A DNA stretch of 64,000 nucleotides from Lelliottia nimipressuralis (lineage in GTDB: Bacteria; Pseudomonadota; Gammaproteobacteria; Enterobacterales; Enterobacteriaceae). The notes under the pieces were generated by a model that was not told the origin of the DNA, searched no databases, and saw only the letters and a list, made by a program, of their open reading frames with translations. Made by a program: the position numbers and the translations under genes. The first letter of the stretch is position 1. Each line of letters opens with the position of its first letter. The stretch covers positions 310,001-374,000 of the forward strand of contig NZ_SOMG01000023.1 in NCBI RefSeq assembly GCF_004402045.1. The letters run 5' to 3'. Below, in pieces: positions 1-10,965 of the stretch.

Positions 1-75
1 GCAATTTGCATCGGTGCGGCATTAATCGTGCTGGAAGGCTTCTTGCCTAAACCGGCGGCGAAAGAGCAGGCGTAA
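1..75 (+). CDS. lspA: Lipoprotein signal peptidase LspA, C-terminal fragment
   Basis: Only the last 24 codons are present, ending at TAA 73-75; the rest lies before the window. The residues (GAALIVLEGFLP followed by a short Lys/Ala-rich tail) match the end of enterobacterial LspA, the inner-membrane aspartic protease that removes signal peptides from prolipoproteins. In enterobacteria lspA lies in the ileS-lspA-fkpB-ispH operon, and fkpB and ispH follow here on the same strand. The identification rests on a short tail plus gene order. Confidence 0.85.
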   Translation, partial: AICIGAALIVLEGFLPKPAAKEQA

Positions 76-82
76 GCATCAA

Positions 83-161
83 TGCCGGGTGGCGCATAGC
101 CATCCCGGCCTACCGAATATGCCGACACTTGTAGGCCGGGTAAGCGAAGCGCCACCCGGCA
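83..161. repeat. Pair of inverted REP elements (BIME)
   Basis: Two 31-base units, 83-113 and 131-161, are near-exact reverse complements of each other (26 of 31 positions). Each carries the GCCGGGTGGCGC ... CCCGGCCTAC type of ends typical of enterobacterial REP sequences. They lie in the lspA-fkpB gap, inside what is normally one operon, so the RNA could form a large stem-loop. Confidence 0.85.
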
Positions 162-193
162 CACAGGCGAGACAACATTAAAGAGCAATGTGT

Positions 194-643
194 ATGTCTA
201 AATCCGTACAGAGCAACAGCGCGGTTCTCGTTCACTTCACGCTGAAGCTGGATGACGGCTCCACGGCCGAATCCACCCGCAACAACGGCAAACCGGCCCT
301 GTTTCGTCTTGGCGATACTTCCCTGTCTGAAGGTCTTGAGCAGCAGCTTCTGGGTCTGAAAGAGGGTGAGAAAAAAGCCTTTTCGCTGGAGCCGGATGCC
401 GCGTTTGGCGTGCCAAGCCCGGACCTGATCCAGTATTTCTCGCGCCGCGAGTTTATGGATGCGGGGGAACCGGAAATTGGGGCGATTATGCTCTTTACCG
501 CTATGGACGGCAGCGAAATGCCTGGCGTGATCCGCGAAATCAACGGCGACTCTATTACCGTTGACTTCAACCATCCGCTTGCCGGGCGTACCGTTCATTT
601 TGATGTTGAAGTGCTGGAGATTGACCCAGCACTGGAGGCCTGA
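194..643 (+). CDS. fkpB: FKBP-type peptidyl-prolyl cis-trans isomerase FkpB (SlpA)
   Basis: A 149-residue protein, the same length as E. coli FkpB, a small FKBP-type prolyl isomerase and chaperone with an inserted flap domain. The N-terminal half carries the FKBP strand [10 protein letters not shown] and the [11 protein letters not shown] region; the flap region follows around [14 protein letters not shown]. The start at 194 (MSKSVQ) was preferred to the in-frame ATG at 188. It gives the family length, and AAGAG at 181-185 is then about 8 bases upstream, against 2 for the earlier ATG. ispH begins one base after the stop, so the two are probably translationally coupled. Confidence 0.95.
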   Translation: MSKSVQSNSAVLVHFTLKLDDGSTAESTRNNGKPALFRLGDTSLSEGLEQQLLGLKEGEKKAFSLEPDAAFGVPSPDLIQYFSRREFMDAGEPEIGAIMLFTAMDGSEMPGVIREINGDSITVDFNHPLAGRTVHFDVEVLEIDPALEA

Positions 644-644
644 A

Positions 645-1595
645 ATGCAGATCCTGTTGGCTAACCCGCGCGGCTTCTGCGCCGGTGTAGACCGCGCTAT
701 CAGCATTGTTGAAAACGCGCTGGAAATTTACGGCGCGCCGATTTATGTGCGTCACGAAGTGGTGCATAACCGTTACGTGGTCGACAGTCTGCGCGAGCGC
801 GGCGCCATCTTTATTGAGCAAATCAGCGAAGTGCCGGACGGTGCGATCCTGATCTTCTCCGCGCACGGCGTCTCGCAGGCGGTACGGAACGAAGCGAAAA
901 GCCGCGATTTGACGGTATTCGATGCCACCTGTCCATTAGTGACGAAAGTGCATATGGAAGTGGCGCGCGCCAGCCGGCGCGGTGAAGAGTCGATTCTGAT
1001 TGGCCATGCCGGGCATCCGGAAGTCGAAGGCACCATGGGCCAGTACAGCAACCCGGAAGGGGGCATGTACCTGGTTGAGTCGCCAGAAGACGTTCTGACG
1101 CTGAACGTGAAGAATGAATCCCGCCTGTCGTTTATGACCCAGACAACGCTCTCCGTAGACGATACCTCGGACGTGATTGACGCCCTGCGTCAGCGCTTCC
1201 CGAAAATCGTCGGTCCGCGTAAGGATGACATCTGCTACGCGACCACTAACCGTCAGGAAGCGGTGCGTGCCCTGGCTGAACAGGCGGATGTGGTGCTGGT
1301 GGTGGGTTCAAAAAACTCGTCTAACTCCAACCGTCTGGCCGAACTGGCACAACGCATGGGTAAAACGGCTTTCCTGATTGATGACGCGTCGGATATTCAG
1401 GAAGCGTGGGTTAAAAACGCAGCCTGCGTGGGCGTGACGGCAGGAGCTTCCGCGCCGGATATTCTGGTACAGAACGTCATTACCCGTCTGCAGGAGCTGG
1501 GCGGTGGCGACGCGGTGCCGCTGGAAGGACGTGAAGAGAATATTGTTTTCGAAGTCCCGAAAGAACTGCGAATTGATGCCCGCGAAGTCGAATAG
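645..1595 (+). CDS. ispH: 4-hydroxy-3-methylbut-2-enyl diphosphate reductase IspH
   Basis: 316 residues, the E. coli length. IspH is the last enzyme of the MEP isoprenoid pathway, converting HMBPP to IPP and DMAPP with a [4Fe-4S] cluster. The three cluster cysteines are visible at Cys12 (GFCAGV), Cys96 (DATCP) and Cys197 (DICYATT). The substrate-binding and catalytic residues His41, His124 and Glu126 (HPEVEG) are also present. The start at 645 comes one base after the fkpB stop; upstream in-frame ATGs lie inside fkpB and would add an unrelated N-terminus. A strong terminator follows directly, so this ends the lspA-fkpB-ispH transcription unit. The E. coli gene rihC, which normally comes next, is missing. 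Confidence 0.98.
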   Translation: MQILLANPRGFCAGVDRAISIVENALEIYGAPIYVRHEVVHNRYVVDSLRERGAIFIEQISEVPDGAILIFSAHGVSQAVRNEAKSRDLTVFDATCPLVTKVHMEVARASRRGEESILIGHAGHPEVEGTMGQYSNPEGGMYLVESPEDVLTLNVKNESRLSFMTQTTLSVDDTSDVIDALRQRFPKIVGPRKDDICYATTNRQEAVRALAEQADVVLVVGSKNSSNSNRLAELAQRMGKTAFLIDDASDIQEAWVKNAACVGVTAGASAPDILVQNVITRLQELGGGDAVPLEGREENIVFEVPKELRIDAREVE

Positions 1596-1612
1596 TCCCT
1601 TTTCTGATGAAA

Positions 1613-1643
1613 GGCCAGCACCTCCTGTGCTGGCCTTTTTTTT
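1613..1643 (+). terminator. Rho-independent terminator of ispH
   Basis: A perfect 8-bp stem, GGCCAGCA (1613-1620) with TGCTGGCC (1628-1635), with a 7-base loop and eight T at 1636-1643. It starts 18 bases after the ispH stop. Confidence 0.92.
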
Positions 1644-1732
1644 ATCCGTTACTTTATCGTGACGACAAAATCATGTCTTTTACTGATATTTAAGTCGGTT
1701 TCACGTTAAATTCTAATTATCGGTGTTTTCAG

Positions 1733-1762
1733 TTGGCAGTGCTTCTAAAGGCTGGTTAATCT
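1733..1762 (+). promoter_or_regulatory. Candidate dapB promoter
   Basis: TTGGCA (1733-1738) and TAATCT (1757-1762) are separated by 18 bases and lie about 40 bases before dapB. This is a sequence guess only; other AT-rich hexamers nearby (for example CATATT) could serve. dapB needs its own promoter because a terminator lies upstream. Confidence 0.4.
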
Positions 1763-1785
1763 GAAAACGGTTTACATCATATTAA

Positions 1786-2622
<837 letters not shown>

Positions 2623-2675
2623 GCATTATTACCCATCGTGATGTGGTTATTGCAGTCGTAATTGATTGATTGCAT

Positions 2676-2699
2676 AGGGCAATATTTTATTGCCCTTTT
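2676..2699 (+). terminator. Rho-independent terminator of dapB
   Basis: Stem AGGGCAATA (2676-2684) and TATTGCCCT (2688-2696) with a TTT loop, followed by a T-rich stretch. It lies 54 bases after the dapB stop. Confidence 0.85.
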
Positions 2700-2784
2700 A
2701 TTTTATATATCTCATTAGTTTTTATGGCTGTGATCTTTAAAAGCATTGGTATGCTCCTGTTTTTTCGTTGCTGAAATGTAAATT

Positions 2785-2800
2785 TTGACCATTTGGTCCA
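2785..2800. promoter_or_regulatory. RutR operator upstream of carAB
   Basis: TTGACCATTTGGTCCA is a near-palindrome that matches the RutR site known upstream of E. coli carAB (consensus TTGACCAnnTGGTCAA). RutR senses uracil and tunes the pyrimidine-regulated upstream promoter. Confidence 0.8.
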
Positions 2801-2841
2801 CTTTATTATGTTTCACTGCCACGATTTTCATAAAACCAGGC

Positions 2842-2857
2842 ACGCAAGCGTTTTCCG
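2842..2857. promoter_or_regulatory. PurR operator upstream of carAB
   Basis: ACGCAAGCGTTTTCCG closely matches the PurR consensus ACGCAAACGTTTNCGT and lies where E. coli carAB has its purine control site. Confidence 0.75.
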
Positions 2858-2942
2858 CAGTGATTTACCTGATCTTTTTGTCGCTTAAGCTGCATTCCTC
2901 TCGCCAGGCCTGCAAAAGACTAAACAAAATATCCGTTTTCAG

Positions 2943-2971
2943 TTGACTTTCACCTACCAAATCCCCAGAAT
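2943..2971 (+). promoter_or_regulatory. carAB promoter P1 (pyrimidine/purine controlled)
   Basis: TTGACT (2943-2948), a 17-base spacer and CAGAAT (2966-2971). The predicted start is about 68 bases before that of P2, the spacing known for the tandem E. coli car promoters. It is downstream of the RutR and PurR sites. The rest of 2700-2940 holds no open frame of note; it is presumably protein-binding control DNA. Confidence 0.6.
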
Positions 2972-3010
2972 GCCGCCGTTTGCCGAAAATCCGCCGGCAG
3001 CAAATTTGCG

Positions 3011-3065
3011 TTGCTCATAACGTTGTTGTGAATTAATATGCAAATAAAGTGAGTGAATATTCTCT
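3011..3065 (+). promoter_or_regulatory. carAB promoter P2 with two ARG boxes
   Basis: -35 TTGCTC (3011-3016), a 17-base spacer and -10 TAATAT (3034-3039). Two 18-bp ARG boxes, 3027-3044 (core TGAATTAATATGCA) and 3048-3065 (core TGAGTGAATATTCT), are separated by 3 bp, the standard spacing for an ArgR hexamer. They cover the -10 region and the transcription start, so arginine-bound ArgR would block P2. Confidence 0.85.
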
Positions 3066-3075
3066 GGAGGGTGTT

Positions 3076-4224
3076 TTGATTAAGTCAGCGCTATTGGTTC
3101 TGGAAGACGGAACCCAGTTTATCGGTCGGGCCATAGGGGCAACAGGTTCGGCGGTTGGGGAAGTCGTTTTCAATACTTCAATGACCGGTTATCAAGAAAT
3201 CCTCACTGATCCTTCCTATTCTCGCCAAATCGTTACTCTTACTTATCCTCATATCGGCAATGTCGGCACCAACGCTGCTGACGAAGAATCTTCTCAGGTA
3301 CATGCGCAAGGTCTGGTCATTCGCGACCTGCCTCTGATTGCCAGCAACTTCCGTAACACCGAAGACCTGTCTTCCTACCTGAAGCGCCATAACATCGTGG
3401 CGATTGCAGATATCGATACCCGTAAGTTAACGCGTCTGCTGCGCGAGAAGGGTGCACAAAACGGCTGCATCATCGCGGGTGATAACCTCGATGCGACCCT
3501 GGCGCTGGAAAAAGCGAAAGCCTTCCCGGGCCTTAACGGCATGGACCTGGCGAAAGAAGTGACCACCGCTGAAGCTTATAGCTGGACGCAGGGGAGCTGG
3601 ACGCTGGAAGGCGACCTGCCGGAAGCGAAAAAAGAGAGCGAGCTGCCGTTCCACGTGGTGGCTTATGATTTCGGTGCCAAGCGCAACATCCTGCGCATGC
3701 TGGTTGACCGCGGCTGCCGCCTGACGGTGGTGCCAGCGCAGACCTCTGCTGAAGACGTGCTGAAGATGAACCCGGACGGCATCTTCCTCTCTAACGGCCC
3801 AGGCGACCCGGCTCCATGTGACTACGCCATCGATGCCATCAAGTCCTTCCTGGAAACCGACATTCCGGTATTCGGCATCTGCCTCGGCCATCAGCTGCTG
3901 GCTCTGGCGAGCGGTGCGAACACCGTTAAGATGAAATTCGGTCACCACGGTGGTAACCATCCGGTGAAAGACATTGATAACAACACGGTGATGATTACCG
4001 CACAGAACCACGGTTTCGCGGTGGACGAAGCGTCCATGCCGGCGAACCTGCGCGTGACCCATAAGTCGCTGTTCGATGGCACCCTGCAGGGGATTCATCG
4101 CACCGATAAGCCAGCATTCAGCTTCCAGGGACACCCGGAAGCCAGCCCGGGCCCACACGATGCCGCGCCGCTGTTCGATCACTTCATCGAACTTATCGAG
4201 CAATACCGTAAGACCGCTAAATAA
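3076..4224 (+). CDS. carA: Carbamoyl phosphate synthase small subunit CarA (glutamine amidotransferase)
   Basis: 382 residues when started at TTG 3076, the E. coli length and the same unusual start codon. CTGGAGG at 3064-3070 is the ribosome binding site. An in-frame GTG at 3049 would add nine unrelated residues and start inside an ARG box. CarA hydrolyses glutamine and passes ammonia through a tunnel to CarB. The class I amidotransferase domain has the nucleophile Cys269 (GICLGHQL) and the dyad partners His353 and Glu355 (QGHPEA). It forms a two-gene operon with carB, 18 bases downstream. Confidence 0.97.
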   Translation: MIKSALLVLEDGTQFIGRAIGATGSAVGEVVFNTSMTGYQEILTDPSYSRQIVTLTYPHIGNVGTNAADEESSQVHAQGLVIRDLPLIASNFRNTEDLSSYLKRHNIVAIADIDTRKLTRLLREKGAQNGCIIAGDNLDATLALEKAKAFPGLNGMDLAKEVTTAEAYSWTQGSWTLEGDLPEAKKESELPFHVVAYDFGAKRNILRMLVDRGCRLTVVPAQTSAEDVLKMNPDGIFLSNGPGDPAPCDYAIDAIKSFLETDIPVFGICLGHQLLALASGANTVKMKFGHHGGNHPVKDIDNNTVMITAQNHGFAVDEASMPANLRVTHKSLFDGTLQGIHRTDKPAFSFQGHPEASPGPHDAAPLFDHFIELIEQYRKTAK

Positions 4225-4242
4225 TCAGGAGCCGAGAAGACA

Positions 4243-7200
4243 ATGCCAAAACGTACAGACATAAAAAGCATCCTGATCCTTGGCGCTGGCCCGATCGTCA
4301 TCGGCCAGGCCTGCGAATTCGATTACTCCGGTGCGCAGGCGTGTAAAGCCCTGCGCGAAGAGGGTTACCGCGTTATCCTGGTCAACTCTAACCCGGCAAC
4401 CATCATGACCGACCCGGAAATGGCTGATGCAACCTACATCGAGCCGATTCACTGGGAAGTTGTGCGCAAAATCATCGAAAAAGAGCGCCCGGACGCGGTG
4501 CTGCCAACCATGGGCGGCCAGACTGCGCTGAACTGCGCGCTGGAGCTAGAACGTCAGGGCGTGCTGGCCGAGTTCGGCGTGACCATGATTGGCGCGACAG
4601 CCGACGCGATTGATAAAGCAGAAGACCGTCGCCGCTTCGACGTGGCAATGAAGAAAATCGGCCTCGACACCGCGCGTTCCGGTATCGCACACAACATGGA
4701 AGAAGCGCTGGCCGTCGCGGCTGACGTGGGCTATCCGTGCATTATCCGTCCATCCTTTACCATGGGTGGTACCGGCGGCGGTATCGCCTACAACCGCGAA
4801 GAGTTCGAAGAGATTTGCGAACGCGGTCTGGATCTCTCCCCAACCAAAGAGCTGCTGATTGATGAATCGCTGATTGGCTGGAAAGAGTACGAGATGGAAG
4901 TGGTGCGTGATAAAAACGACAACTGCATCATCGTCTGCTCCATCGAAAACTTCGATGCGATGGGGATCCACACCGGCGACTCCATCACCGTTGCGCCAGC
5001 GCAAACGCTGACCGACAAAGAGTATCAAATCATGCGTAACGCCTCGATGGCGGTACTGCGTGAAATCGGCGTGGAAACCGGCGGCTCTAACGTGCAGTTC
5101 TCCGTGAACCCGAAAACCGGTCGTCTGATTGTTATCGAAATGAACCCGCGCGTGTCCCGTTCTTCTGCGCTGGCCTCCAAAGCGACCGGCTTCCCGATTG
5201 CCAAAGTGGCGGCGAAACTGGCGGTGGGTTACACCCTTGACGAGCTGATGAACGACATCACCGGTGGCCGCACCCCTGCGTCCTTCGAACCGTCCATCGA
5301 CTACGTTGTGACGAAAATTCCACGCTTCAACTTCGAGAAATTCGCAGGCGCGAACGACCGTCTGACCACCCAGATGAAATCTGTCGGTGAAGTGATGGCG
5401 ATTGGCCGCACGCAGCAGGAATCCCTGCAGAAAGCGCTGCGCGGTCTGGAAGTCGGCGCGACCGGTTTCGACCCGAAAGTAAGCCTGGACGACCCGGAAG
5501 CACTGACCAAAATCCGCCGTGAGCTGAAAGACGCGGGCGCCGAGCGTATCTGGTACATCGCTGATGCCTTCCGTGCTGGCTTGTCCGTGGACGGCGTGTT
5601 CAACCTGACCAACATTGACCGCTGGTTCCTGGTGCAGATTGAAGAGCTGGTACGTCTGGAAGAACAGGTGGCGGAACTGGGCATTACCGGCCTGGATGCT
5701 GACTTCCTGCGCGTGCTGAAGCGTAAAGGCTTCGCCGATGCGCGTCTGGCAAAACTGGCGGGCGTGCGTGAAGCGGAAATCCGCAAGCTGCGCGACCAGT
5801 ATGACCTGCACCCGGTCTACAAGCGCGTGGACACCTGTGCGGCAGAGTTCTCTACCGATACCGCGTACATGTACTCCACCTATGAAGACGAGTGCGAAGC
5901 GAACCCGTCCGTCGACCGCGACAAGATTATGGTGCTGGGCGGCGGTCCAAACCGTATCGGCCAGGGCATCGAGTTTGACTACTGCTGCGTACACGCTTCA
6001 CTGGCGCTGCGCGAAGACGGTTACGAGACCATCATGGTCAACTGTAACCCGGAAACCGTGTCTACTGACTACGATACCTCCGACCGTCTCTACTTCGAGC
6101 CGGTAACGCTGGAAGATGTGCTGGAAATCGTGCGCATCGAGAAGCCAAAAGGCGTTATCGTGCAGTACGGCGGCCAGACCCCGCTGAAGCTGGCGCGCGC
6201 GCTGGAAGCGGCAGGTGTGCCGGTTATCGGTACCAGCCCGGATGCGATTGACCGTGCAGAAGACCGCGAGCGTTTCCAGCAGGCGGTTGACCGTCTGAAG
6301 CTGAAACAACCGGCAAACGCCACCGTCACCGCCATTGAGATGGCTGTAGAGAAAGCGAAGGATATCGGCTACCCGCTGGTGGTGCGTCCATCGTACGTAC
6401 TGGGCGGCCGCGCGATGGAAATCGTTTATGACGAAGCCGACCTGCGTCGCTACTTCCAGACTGCTGTCAGCGTCTCCAACGATGCGCCAGTGCTGCTCGA
6501 CCGCTTCCTTGACGATGCAGTAGAAGTGGACGTTGACGCCATCTGCGACGGCGAAATGGTGCTGATTGGCGGCATCATGGAGCATATCGAGCAGGCGGGC
6601 GTGCACTCCGGTGACTCCGCCTGTTCTCTGCCAGCGTACACCCTGAGCCAGGAAATACAGGATGTGATGCGCCAGCAGGTGCAGAAGCTGGCCTTCGAGC
6701 TGCAGGTTCGCGGTCTGATGAACGTGCAGTTTGCGGTGAAAGACAACGAAGTCTACCTGATTGAAGTGAACCCGCGTGCGGCGCGTACCGTCCCGTTCGT
6801 CTCTAAAGCCACCGGTGTTCCGCTGGCGAAAGTGGCGGCGCGCGTGATGGCAGGCCAGACGCTGGCACAGCAGGGCGTAACCAAAGAGATTATCCCACCG
6901 TACTACTCGGTAAAAGAAGTGGTGCTGCCGTTCAACAAATTCCCGGGCGTTGATCCGCTGCTGGGGCCAGAAATGCGCTCTACCGGGGAAGTGATGGGCG
7001 TGGGCCGCACCTTTGCTGAAGCGTTCGCGAAGGCGCAGCTGGGCAGTAGCTCCACCATGAAAAAATCAGGCCGTGCGCTGCTCTCCGTTCGTGAAGGCGA
7101 CAAAGAACGCGTGGTTGACCTGGCGGCCAAGCTGCTGAAACAGGGCTTCGAGCTGGATGCGACCCACGGTACGGCAATTGTGCTGGGTGAAGCCGGTATC

Positions 7201-7467
7201 AACCCGCGTCTGGTGAACAAGGTGCATGAAGGTCGTCCACACATTCAGGATCGTATCAAGAATGGCGAATACACCTACATCATCAACACCACTGCGGGCC
7301 GCCAGGCGATTGAAGACTCCAAGCTGATTCGCCGCAGCGCGCTGCAGTACAAAGTGCACTACGACACCACCCTGAACGGCGGTTTCGCTACAGCCATGGC
7401 GCTGAATGCGGACGCGACCGAGAAGGTGATTTCGGTGCAGGAAATGCACGCACAGATTAACAAGTAA
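4243..7467 (+). CDS. carB: Carbamoyl phosphate synthase large subunit CarB
   Basis: 1074 residues (E. coli 1073). It makes carbamoyl phosphate for arginine and pyrimidine synthesis from bicarbonate, CarA-derived ammonia and two ATP. The internal duplication is clear: the first half begins [19 protein letters not shown] and the second, from about residue 559, [18 protein letters not shown]. Each half has its own ATP-grasp domain, with [18 protein letters not shown] and [18 protein letters not shown]. The last ~140 residues form the allosteric domain that binds UMP, IMP and ornithine. The ribosome binding site is CAGGAG at 4227-4232. A hairpin follows the stop. Confidence 0.99.
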   Translation: MPKRTDIKSILILGAGPIVIGQACEFDYSGAQACKALREEGYRVILVNSNPATIMTDPEMADATYIEPIHWEVVRKIIEKERPDAVLPTMGGQTALNCALELERQGVLAEFGVTMIGATADAIDKAEDRRRFDVAMKKIGLDTARSGIAHNMEEALAVAADVGYPCIIRPSFTMGGTGGGIAYNREEFEEICERGLDLSPTKELLIDESLIGWKEYEMEVVRDKNDNCIIVCSIENFDAMGIHTGDSITVAPAQTLTDKEYQIMRNASMAVLREIGVETGGSNVQFSVNPKTGRLIVIEMNPRVSRSSALASKATGFPIAKVAAKLAVGYTLDELMNDITGGRTPASFEPSIDYVVTKIPRFNFEKFAGANDRLTTQMKSVGEVMAIGRTQQESLQKALRGLEVGATGFDPKVSLDDPEALTKIRRELKDAGAERIWYIADAFRAGLSVDGVFNLTNIDRWFLVQIEELVRLEEQVAELGITGLDADFLRVLKRKGFADARLAKLAGVREAEIRKLRDQYDLHPVYKRVDTCAAEFSTDTAYMYSTYEDECEANPSVDRDKIMVLGGGPNRIGQGIEFDYCCVHASLALREDGYETIMVNCNPETVSTDYDTSDRLYFEPVTLEDVLEIVRIEKPKGVIVQYGGQTPLKLARALEAAGVPVIGTSPDAIDRAEDRERFQQAVDRLKLKQPANATVTAIEMAVEKAKDIGYPLVVRPSYVLGGRAMEIVYDEADLRRYFQTAVSVSNDAPVLLDRFLDDAVEVDVDAICDGEMVLIGGIMEHIEQAGVHSGDSACSLPAYTLSQEIQDVMRQQVQKLAFELQVRGLMNVQFAVKDNEVYLIEVNPRAARTVPFVSKATGVPLAKVAARVMAGQTLAQQGVTKEIIPPYYSVKEVVLPFNKFPGVDPLLGPEMRSTGEVMGVGRTFAEAFAKAQLGSSSTMKKSGRALLSVREGDKERVVDLAAKLLKQGFELDATHGTAIVLGEAGINPRLVNKVHEGRPHIQDRIKNGEYTYIINTTAGRQAIEDSKLIRRSALQYKVHYDTTLNGGFATAMALNADATEKVISVQEMHAQINK

Positions 7468-7472
7468 GCCTG

Positions 7473-7503
7473 AATGCCCGGCAATCAACGATTGCCGGGC
7501 ATT
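7473..7503 (+). terminator. Perfect 13-bp hairpin after carB
   Basis: AATGCCCGGCAAT (7473-7485) pairs perfectly with ATTGCCGGGCATT (7491-7503) around the loop CAACG, starting 6 bases after the carB stop. There is no T-run, so it may act as an mRNA 3' stabiliser rather than as a classical intrinsic terminator. Confidence 0.65.
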
Positions 7504-7606
7504 ATCCCCATCTTCAGAACCTTCTGGTTTTCCATCCGCATTCAGTCAGTTAGCCTAAAATGGTTAGGTCGATAACGAAATTCAACTGAGAGCAGGGGAA
7601 AACACC

Positions 7607-7840
7607 ATGCAAAATAAATTACTGATTGCTTCCGTTCTGGCTGCCACTGCAATGTTTACCGTTGCGGGCTGTTCGTCTAATCAGGCAGTTAAAACCACAG
7701 ACGGCCGCACCATCGTCACTGACGGCAAACCGCAGGTGGATGACGATACCGGACTGGTGTCCTACAAAAATGCCGAGACCGGTCAAACCGAGCAGATTAA
7801 CCGCGACCAGGTGAAATCCATGGGCGAGCTGGATAACTAA
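7607..7840 (+). CDS. Small YgdI/YgdR-family (DUF903) lipoprotein
   Basis: A 77-residue protein with a lipoprotein signal: charged start, hydrophobic core, then the lipobox VAGC with the acylated Cys22. The +2 residue is Ser, not Asp, so it should go to the outer membrane. The mature ~56 residues contain TTDGRTIVTDGKPQVDDDTG and end SMGELDN, the DUF903 pattern shared with E. coli YgdI and YgdR. Function is not known. CAGGGG just upstream is the ribosome binding site. In E. coli the cai/fix genes lie at this position instead. The gene stands alone between carB and kefF and probably has its own promoter. Confidence 0.85.
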   Translation: MQNKLLIASVLAATAMFTVAGCSSNQAVKTTDGRTIVTDGKPQVDDDTGLVSYKNAETGQTEQINRDQVKSMGELDN

Positions 7841-7878
7841 TTCAGAATTCTGACGTAAGCCCGTCAATAATATTCACT

Positions 7879-7941
7879 ATTAGCCTGTTGAATTACTGAC
7901 TACACTCTTTTGTTAAAAGAAAGCAGTAATAACAGGCTAAT
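7879..7941. promoter_or_regulatory. Long interrupted inverted repeat covering the kefF leader and ribosome binding site
   Basis: ATTAGCCTGTT (7879-7889) pairs with AACAGGCTAAT (7931-7941), and ATTACTG (7892-7898) pairs with CAGTAAT (7924-7930). The only break is the two-base bulge GA at 7890-7891. The 25-base interior contains a further small hairpin, TCTTTT (7906-7911) with AAAAGA (7915-7920). The repeat ends two bases before the kefF ATG and contains its only Shine-Dalgarno-like element, CAGG at 7933-7936. TTGAAT (7888-7893) and TGTTAA (7911-7916), 17 bases apart, might be a promoter inside it. Confidence 0.7.
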
Positions 7942-7943
7942 CA

Positions 7944-8474
7944 ATGATTCTGATAATTTATGCCCATCCTTATCCGCAGCACTCGCATGCGAATAAGCGG
8001 ATGCTTGAGCAGGTAAGGACGCTTGATAACGTAGAGATACGTTCCCTCTATCAACTCTATCCCGATTTTAATATTGATATCGCCGCCGAACAGGAGGCAC
8101 TTTCCCGCGCCGATCTGATTATCTGGCAGCATCCCATGCAGTGGTACAGCACGCCTCCGCTGCTGAAACTGTGGATTGATAAAGTCTTCTCCCACGGCTG
8201 GGCGTATGGCCACAATGGCAATGCGCTAAAGGGTAAAAGCCTGATGTGGGCGGTCACCACCGGCGGAGGGGAAAGCCACTTTGATATTGGTTCCTTCCCG
8301 GGGTTTGACGTCCTGGCGCAGCCGCTGCAGGCAACCGCACTCTATTGTGGTCTGAACTGGCTCCCGCCTTTTGCTATGCACTGTACGTTTGTCTGCGACG
8401 ATGAAACGCTGCAGGCGCAGGCTCGCCATTATAAACAACGCTTACTCGAGTGGCAGGAGACGCACCATGGATAG
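7944..8474 (+). CDS. kefF: KefF, quinone oxidoreductase ancillary to the KefC potassium efflux system
   Basis: 176 residues, the E. coli length. A flavodoxin-like NAD(P)H:quinone oxidoreductase that binds the cytosolic side of KefC and is needed for its full activity. The N-terminal IIYAHPYP with SHANK is the FMN-binding start of the family. [21 protein letters not shown] and TTGGGESHF are the other conserved family blocks. kefC starts 8 bases before this gene's stop (ATG 8467, TAG 8472-8474), so the two are translationally coupled. The leader has the inverted repeat described separately. Confidence 0.96.
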   Translation: MILIIYAHPYPQHSHANKRMLEQVRTLDNVEIRSLYQLYPDFNIDIAAEQEALSRADLIIWQHPMQWYSTPPLLKLWIDKVFSHGWAYGHNGNALKGKSLMWAVTTGGGESHFDIGSFPGFDVLAQPLQATALYCGLNWLPPFAMHCTFVCDDETLQAQARHYKQRLLEWQETHHG

Positions 8475-10332
8475 CCATACGCTAATACAGGCGCTGATTT
8501 ACCTCGGCGCGGCGGCGCTGATTGTACCCGTGGCGGTACGCCTGGGACTGGGCTCTGTTCTCGGTTATCTGATTGCTGGCTGCGTCATCGGGCCGTGGGG
8601 CCTTCGCCTGGTCACGGATGCCGAGGCGATTCTTCATTTCGCCGAAATTGGCGTTGTGCTGATGCTCTTTGTGATTGGTCTGGAACTTGATCCGCAACGC
8701 TTGTGGAAGCTTCGTGCCTCGGTATTTGGCGGTGGTGCGTTGCAAATGGTTGCCTGCGGCCTGCTGCTGGGTGGGTTCTGTATCCTGTTGGGAATGGACT
8801 GGAAAGTCGCTGAGCTTATCGGAATGACGCTGGCGCTCTCCTCGACGGCTATTGCCATGCAGGCGATGAACGAGCGAAATCTGACGGTCTCACAGATGGG
8901 ACGCAGTGCGTTCTCCGTTCTGCTGTTTCAGGACATTGCCGCTATCCCGCTGGTAGCGATGATCCCGCTGCTGGCGGCAAGTGGTTCCTCGACGACGCTG
9001 GGTGCTTTTGCGCTGTCCGCGCTGAAGGTGGCGGGCGCGCTGGCGCTGGTGGTTCTGCTTGGACGCTACGTTACCCGTCCGTTACTGCGGTTTGTTGCTC
9101 GCTCAGGCCTGCGCGAAGTGTTCAGCGCCGTGGCGCTATTCCTGGTGTTTGGCTTTGGTTTGCTGCTGGAAGAGGCCGGGCTTTCAATGGCGATGGGGGC
9201 GTTCCTCGCAGGCGTTCTGCTGGCGAGCTCTGAATACCGTCACGCGCTGGAAAGCGATATCGAGCCGTTCAAAGGGTTGCTGCTGGGGCTGTTTTTCATC
9301 GGTGTCGGGATGTCCGTTGACTTTGGCACGCTGGTGACGCATCCGCTGCGGATTGTCATCCTGCTTGTCGGCTTCCTGGTCATTAAAATGGTGATGCTGT
9401 GGCTGATTGCACGTCCACTGAATGTGCCGACCCGTCAGCGTCGCTGGTTTGCCGTGCTGCTGGGGCAGGGGAGCGAATTTGCGTTCGTGGTCTTTGGCGC
9501 AGCGCAGATGGCAAATGTACTCGATCCGGAGTGGGCGAAAGCGCTGACGCTGGCGGTGGCACTGTCGATGGCAGCGACGCCTGTTCTGCTGGTGCTGCTG
9601 ACACGCCTTGAAAAATCGGGCAGCGAACAGGAGCGCGAAGCCGATGAAATCGACGAGGAGCAGCCGCGCGTCATCATCGCCGGATTTGGCCGCTATGGGC
9701 AGATCGTGGGGCGTTTACTGTTGTCGAGCGGGGTGAAAATGGTCATCCTCGATCACGACCCCGACCATGTCGATACCCTGCGTAAATTTGATATGAAAGT
9801 CTTTTACGGAGATGCGACCCGCGTCGATCTGCTGGAATCCGCGGGGGCGGCAAAAGCCGAAGTGTTGATTAACGCCATTGACGATCCAGAGACCAGCATA
9901 CAGATGGTGGAACTGGTTAAAGAGCATTTCCCGGCGCTGACTATTATCTCCCGCGCGCGCGATGTCGATCACTATATCCGGCTGCGACAGGCGGGTGTAG
10001 AAGCACCGGAGCGTGAAACGTTCGAAGGTGCGCTGAAATCTGGCCGTACGGCGCTGGAAAATCTGGGGCTCGGCGCGTATGAAGCGCGCGAGCGTGCGGA
10101 CCTGTTCCGCCGCTTTAATACCGAGATGGTGGAAGAGATGGCGGCGATGGCCGGCAGCACGGCTACGGAGCGTGCAGCAGTGTTTAAACGCACCAGCGCG
10201 ATGCTGACGGAAATCATTAACGAGGATCGTAATCACCTGTCACTGATCCAGCGTCATGGCTGGCAAGGCACGGAAGAGGGCAAGCATACCGGGGATCCGT
10301 CTGACGAGCCCGAGAGTAAACCTTCCGCGTGA
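8467..10332 (+). CDS. kefC: Glutathione-regulated potassium efflux antiporter KefC
   Basis: 621 residues (E. coli 620). It is a CPA2-family K+/H+ antiporter that lowers cytosolic pH during electrophile stress; glutathione holds it shut and glutathione adducts open it. The first ~380 residues are a multi-pass Na+/H+ exchanger domain. A charged linker ([13 protein letters not shown]) leads to the RCK/KTN domain with the Rossmann motif [10 protein letters not shown] near residue 400, then an acidic, proline-rich tail. The start at 8467 overlaps kefF; longer upstream frames lie inside kefF. A hairpin with a T-run follows and overlaps the folA promoter. Confidence 0.97.
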   Translation: MDSHTLIQALIYLGAAALIVPVAVRLGLGSVLGYLIAGCVIGPWGLRLVTDAEAILHFAEIGVVLMLFVIGLELDPQRLWKLRASVFGGGALQMVACGLLLGGFCILLGMDWKVAELIGMTLALSSTAIAMQAMNERNLTVSQMGRSAFSVLLFQDIAAIPLVAMIPLLAASGSSTTLGAFALSALKVAGALALVVLLGRYVTRPLLRFVARSGLREVFSAVALFLVFGFGLLLEEAGLSMAMGAFLAGVLLASSEYRHALESDIEPFKGLLLGLFFIGVGMSVDFGTLVTHPLRIVILLVGFLVIKMVMLWLIARPLNVPTRQRRWFAVLLGQGSEFAFVVFGAAQMANVLDPEWAKALTLAVALSMAATPVLLVLLTRLEKSGSEQEREADEIDEEQPRVIIAGFGRYGQIVGRLLLSSGVKMVILDHDPDHVDTLRKFDMKVFYGDATRVDLLESAGAAKAEVLINAIDDPETSIQMVELVKEHFPALTIISRARDVDHYIRLRQAGVEAPERETFEGALKSGRTALENLGLGAYEARERADLFRRFNTEMVEEMAAMAGSTATERAAVFKRTSAMLTEIINEDRNHLSLIQRHGWQGTEEGKHTGDPSDEPESKPSA

Positions 10333-10376
10333 AGTGGAGTTGCCAGCAATATTAAAAAATTTCTTTATCTTTACCC

Positions 10377-10926
<550 letters not shown>

Positions 10927-10932
10927 GTGATT

Positions 10933-10958
10933 TTCCCTCTCCCGGCCGGGAGAGGGAA
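10933..10958. terminator. 26-bp perfect palindrome between convergent folA and apaH
   Basis: The half-site TTCCCTCTCCCGG (10933-10945) is followed at once by its exact reverse complement (10946-10958), with no loop. It lies 7 bases after the folA stop and 7 bases before the apaH stop on the other strand. It has no T-run, but is placed to serve both genes. Similar CCCTCTCCC hairpins are frequent in enterobacterial intergenic DNA. Confidence 0.65.
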
Positions 10959-10965
10959 TAATGTA

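Noticed and set aside
3049..3075. In-frame GTG upstream of the carA TTG start
   Set aside because: It lies in the second ARG box near the P2 start and has no ribosome binding site; the TTG has CTGGAGG and gives the family length.
4546..5994. A 482-codon open frame on the minus strand inside carB
   Set aside because: It lies wholly opposite the strongly conserved CarB sequence. Such long antisense frames are expected from GC-rich third codon positions, and the translation has no recognisable domain.
7473..7503. The hairpin after carB as a REP element
   Set aside because: It shares the GCCGGGC end with REPs but lacks the internal REP sequence, so it was listed as a simple terminator-like hairpin.
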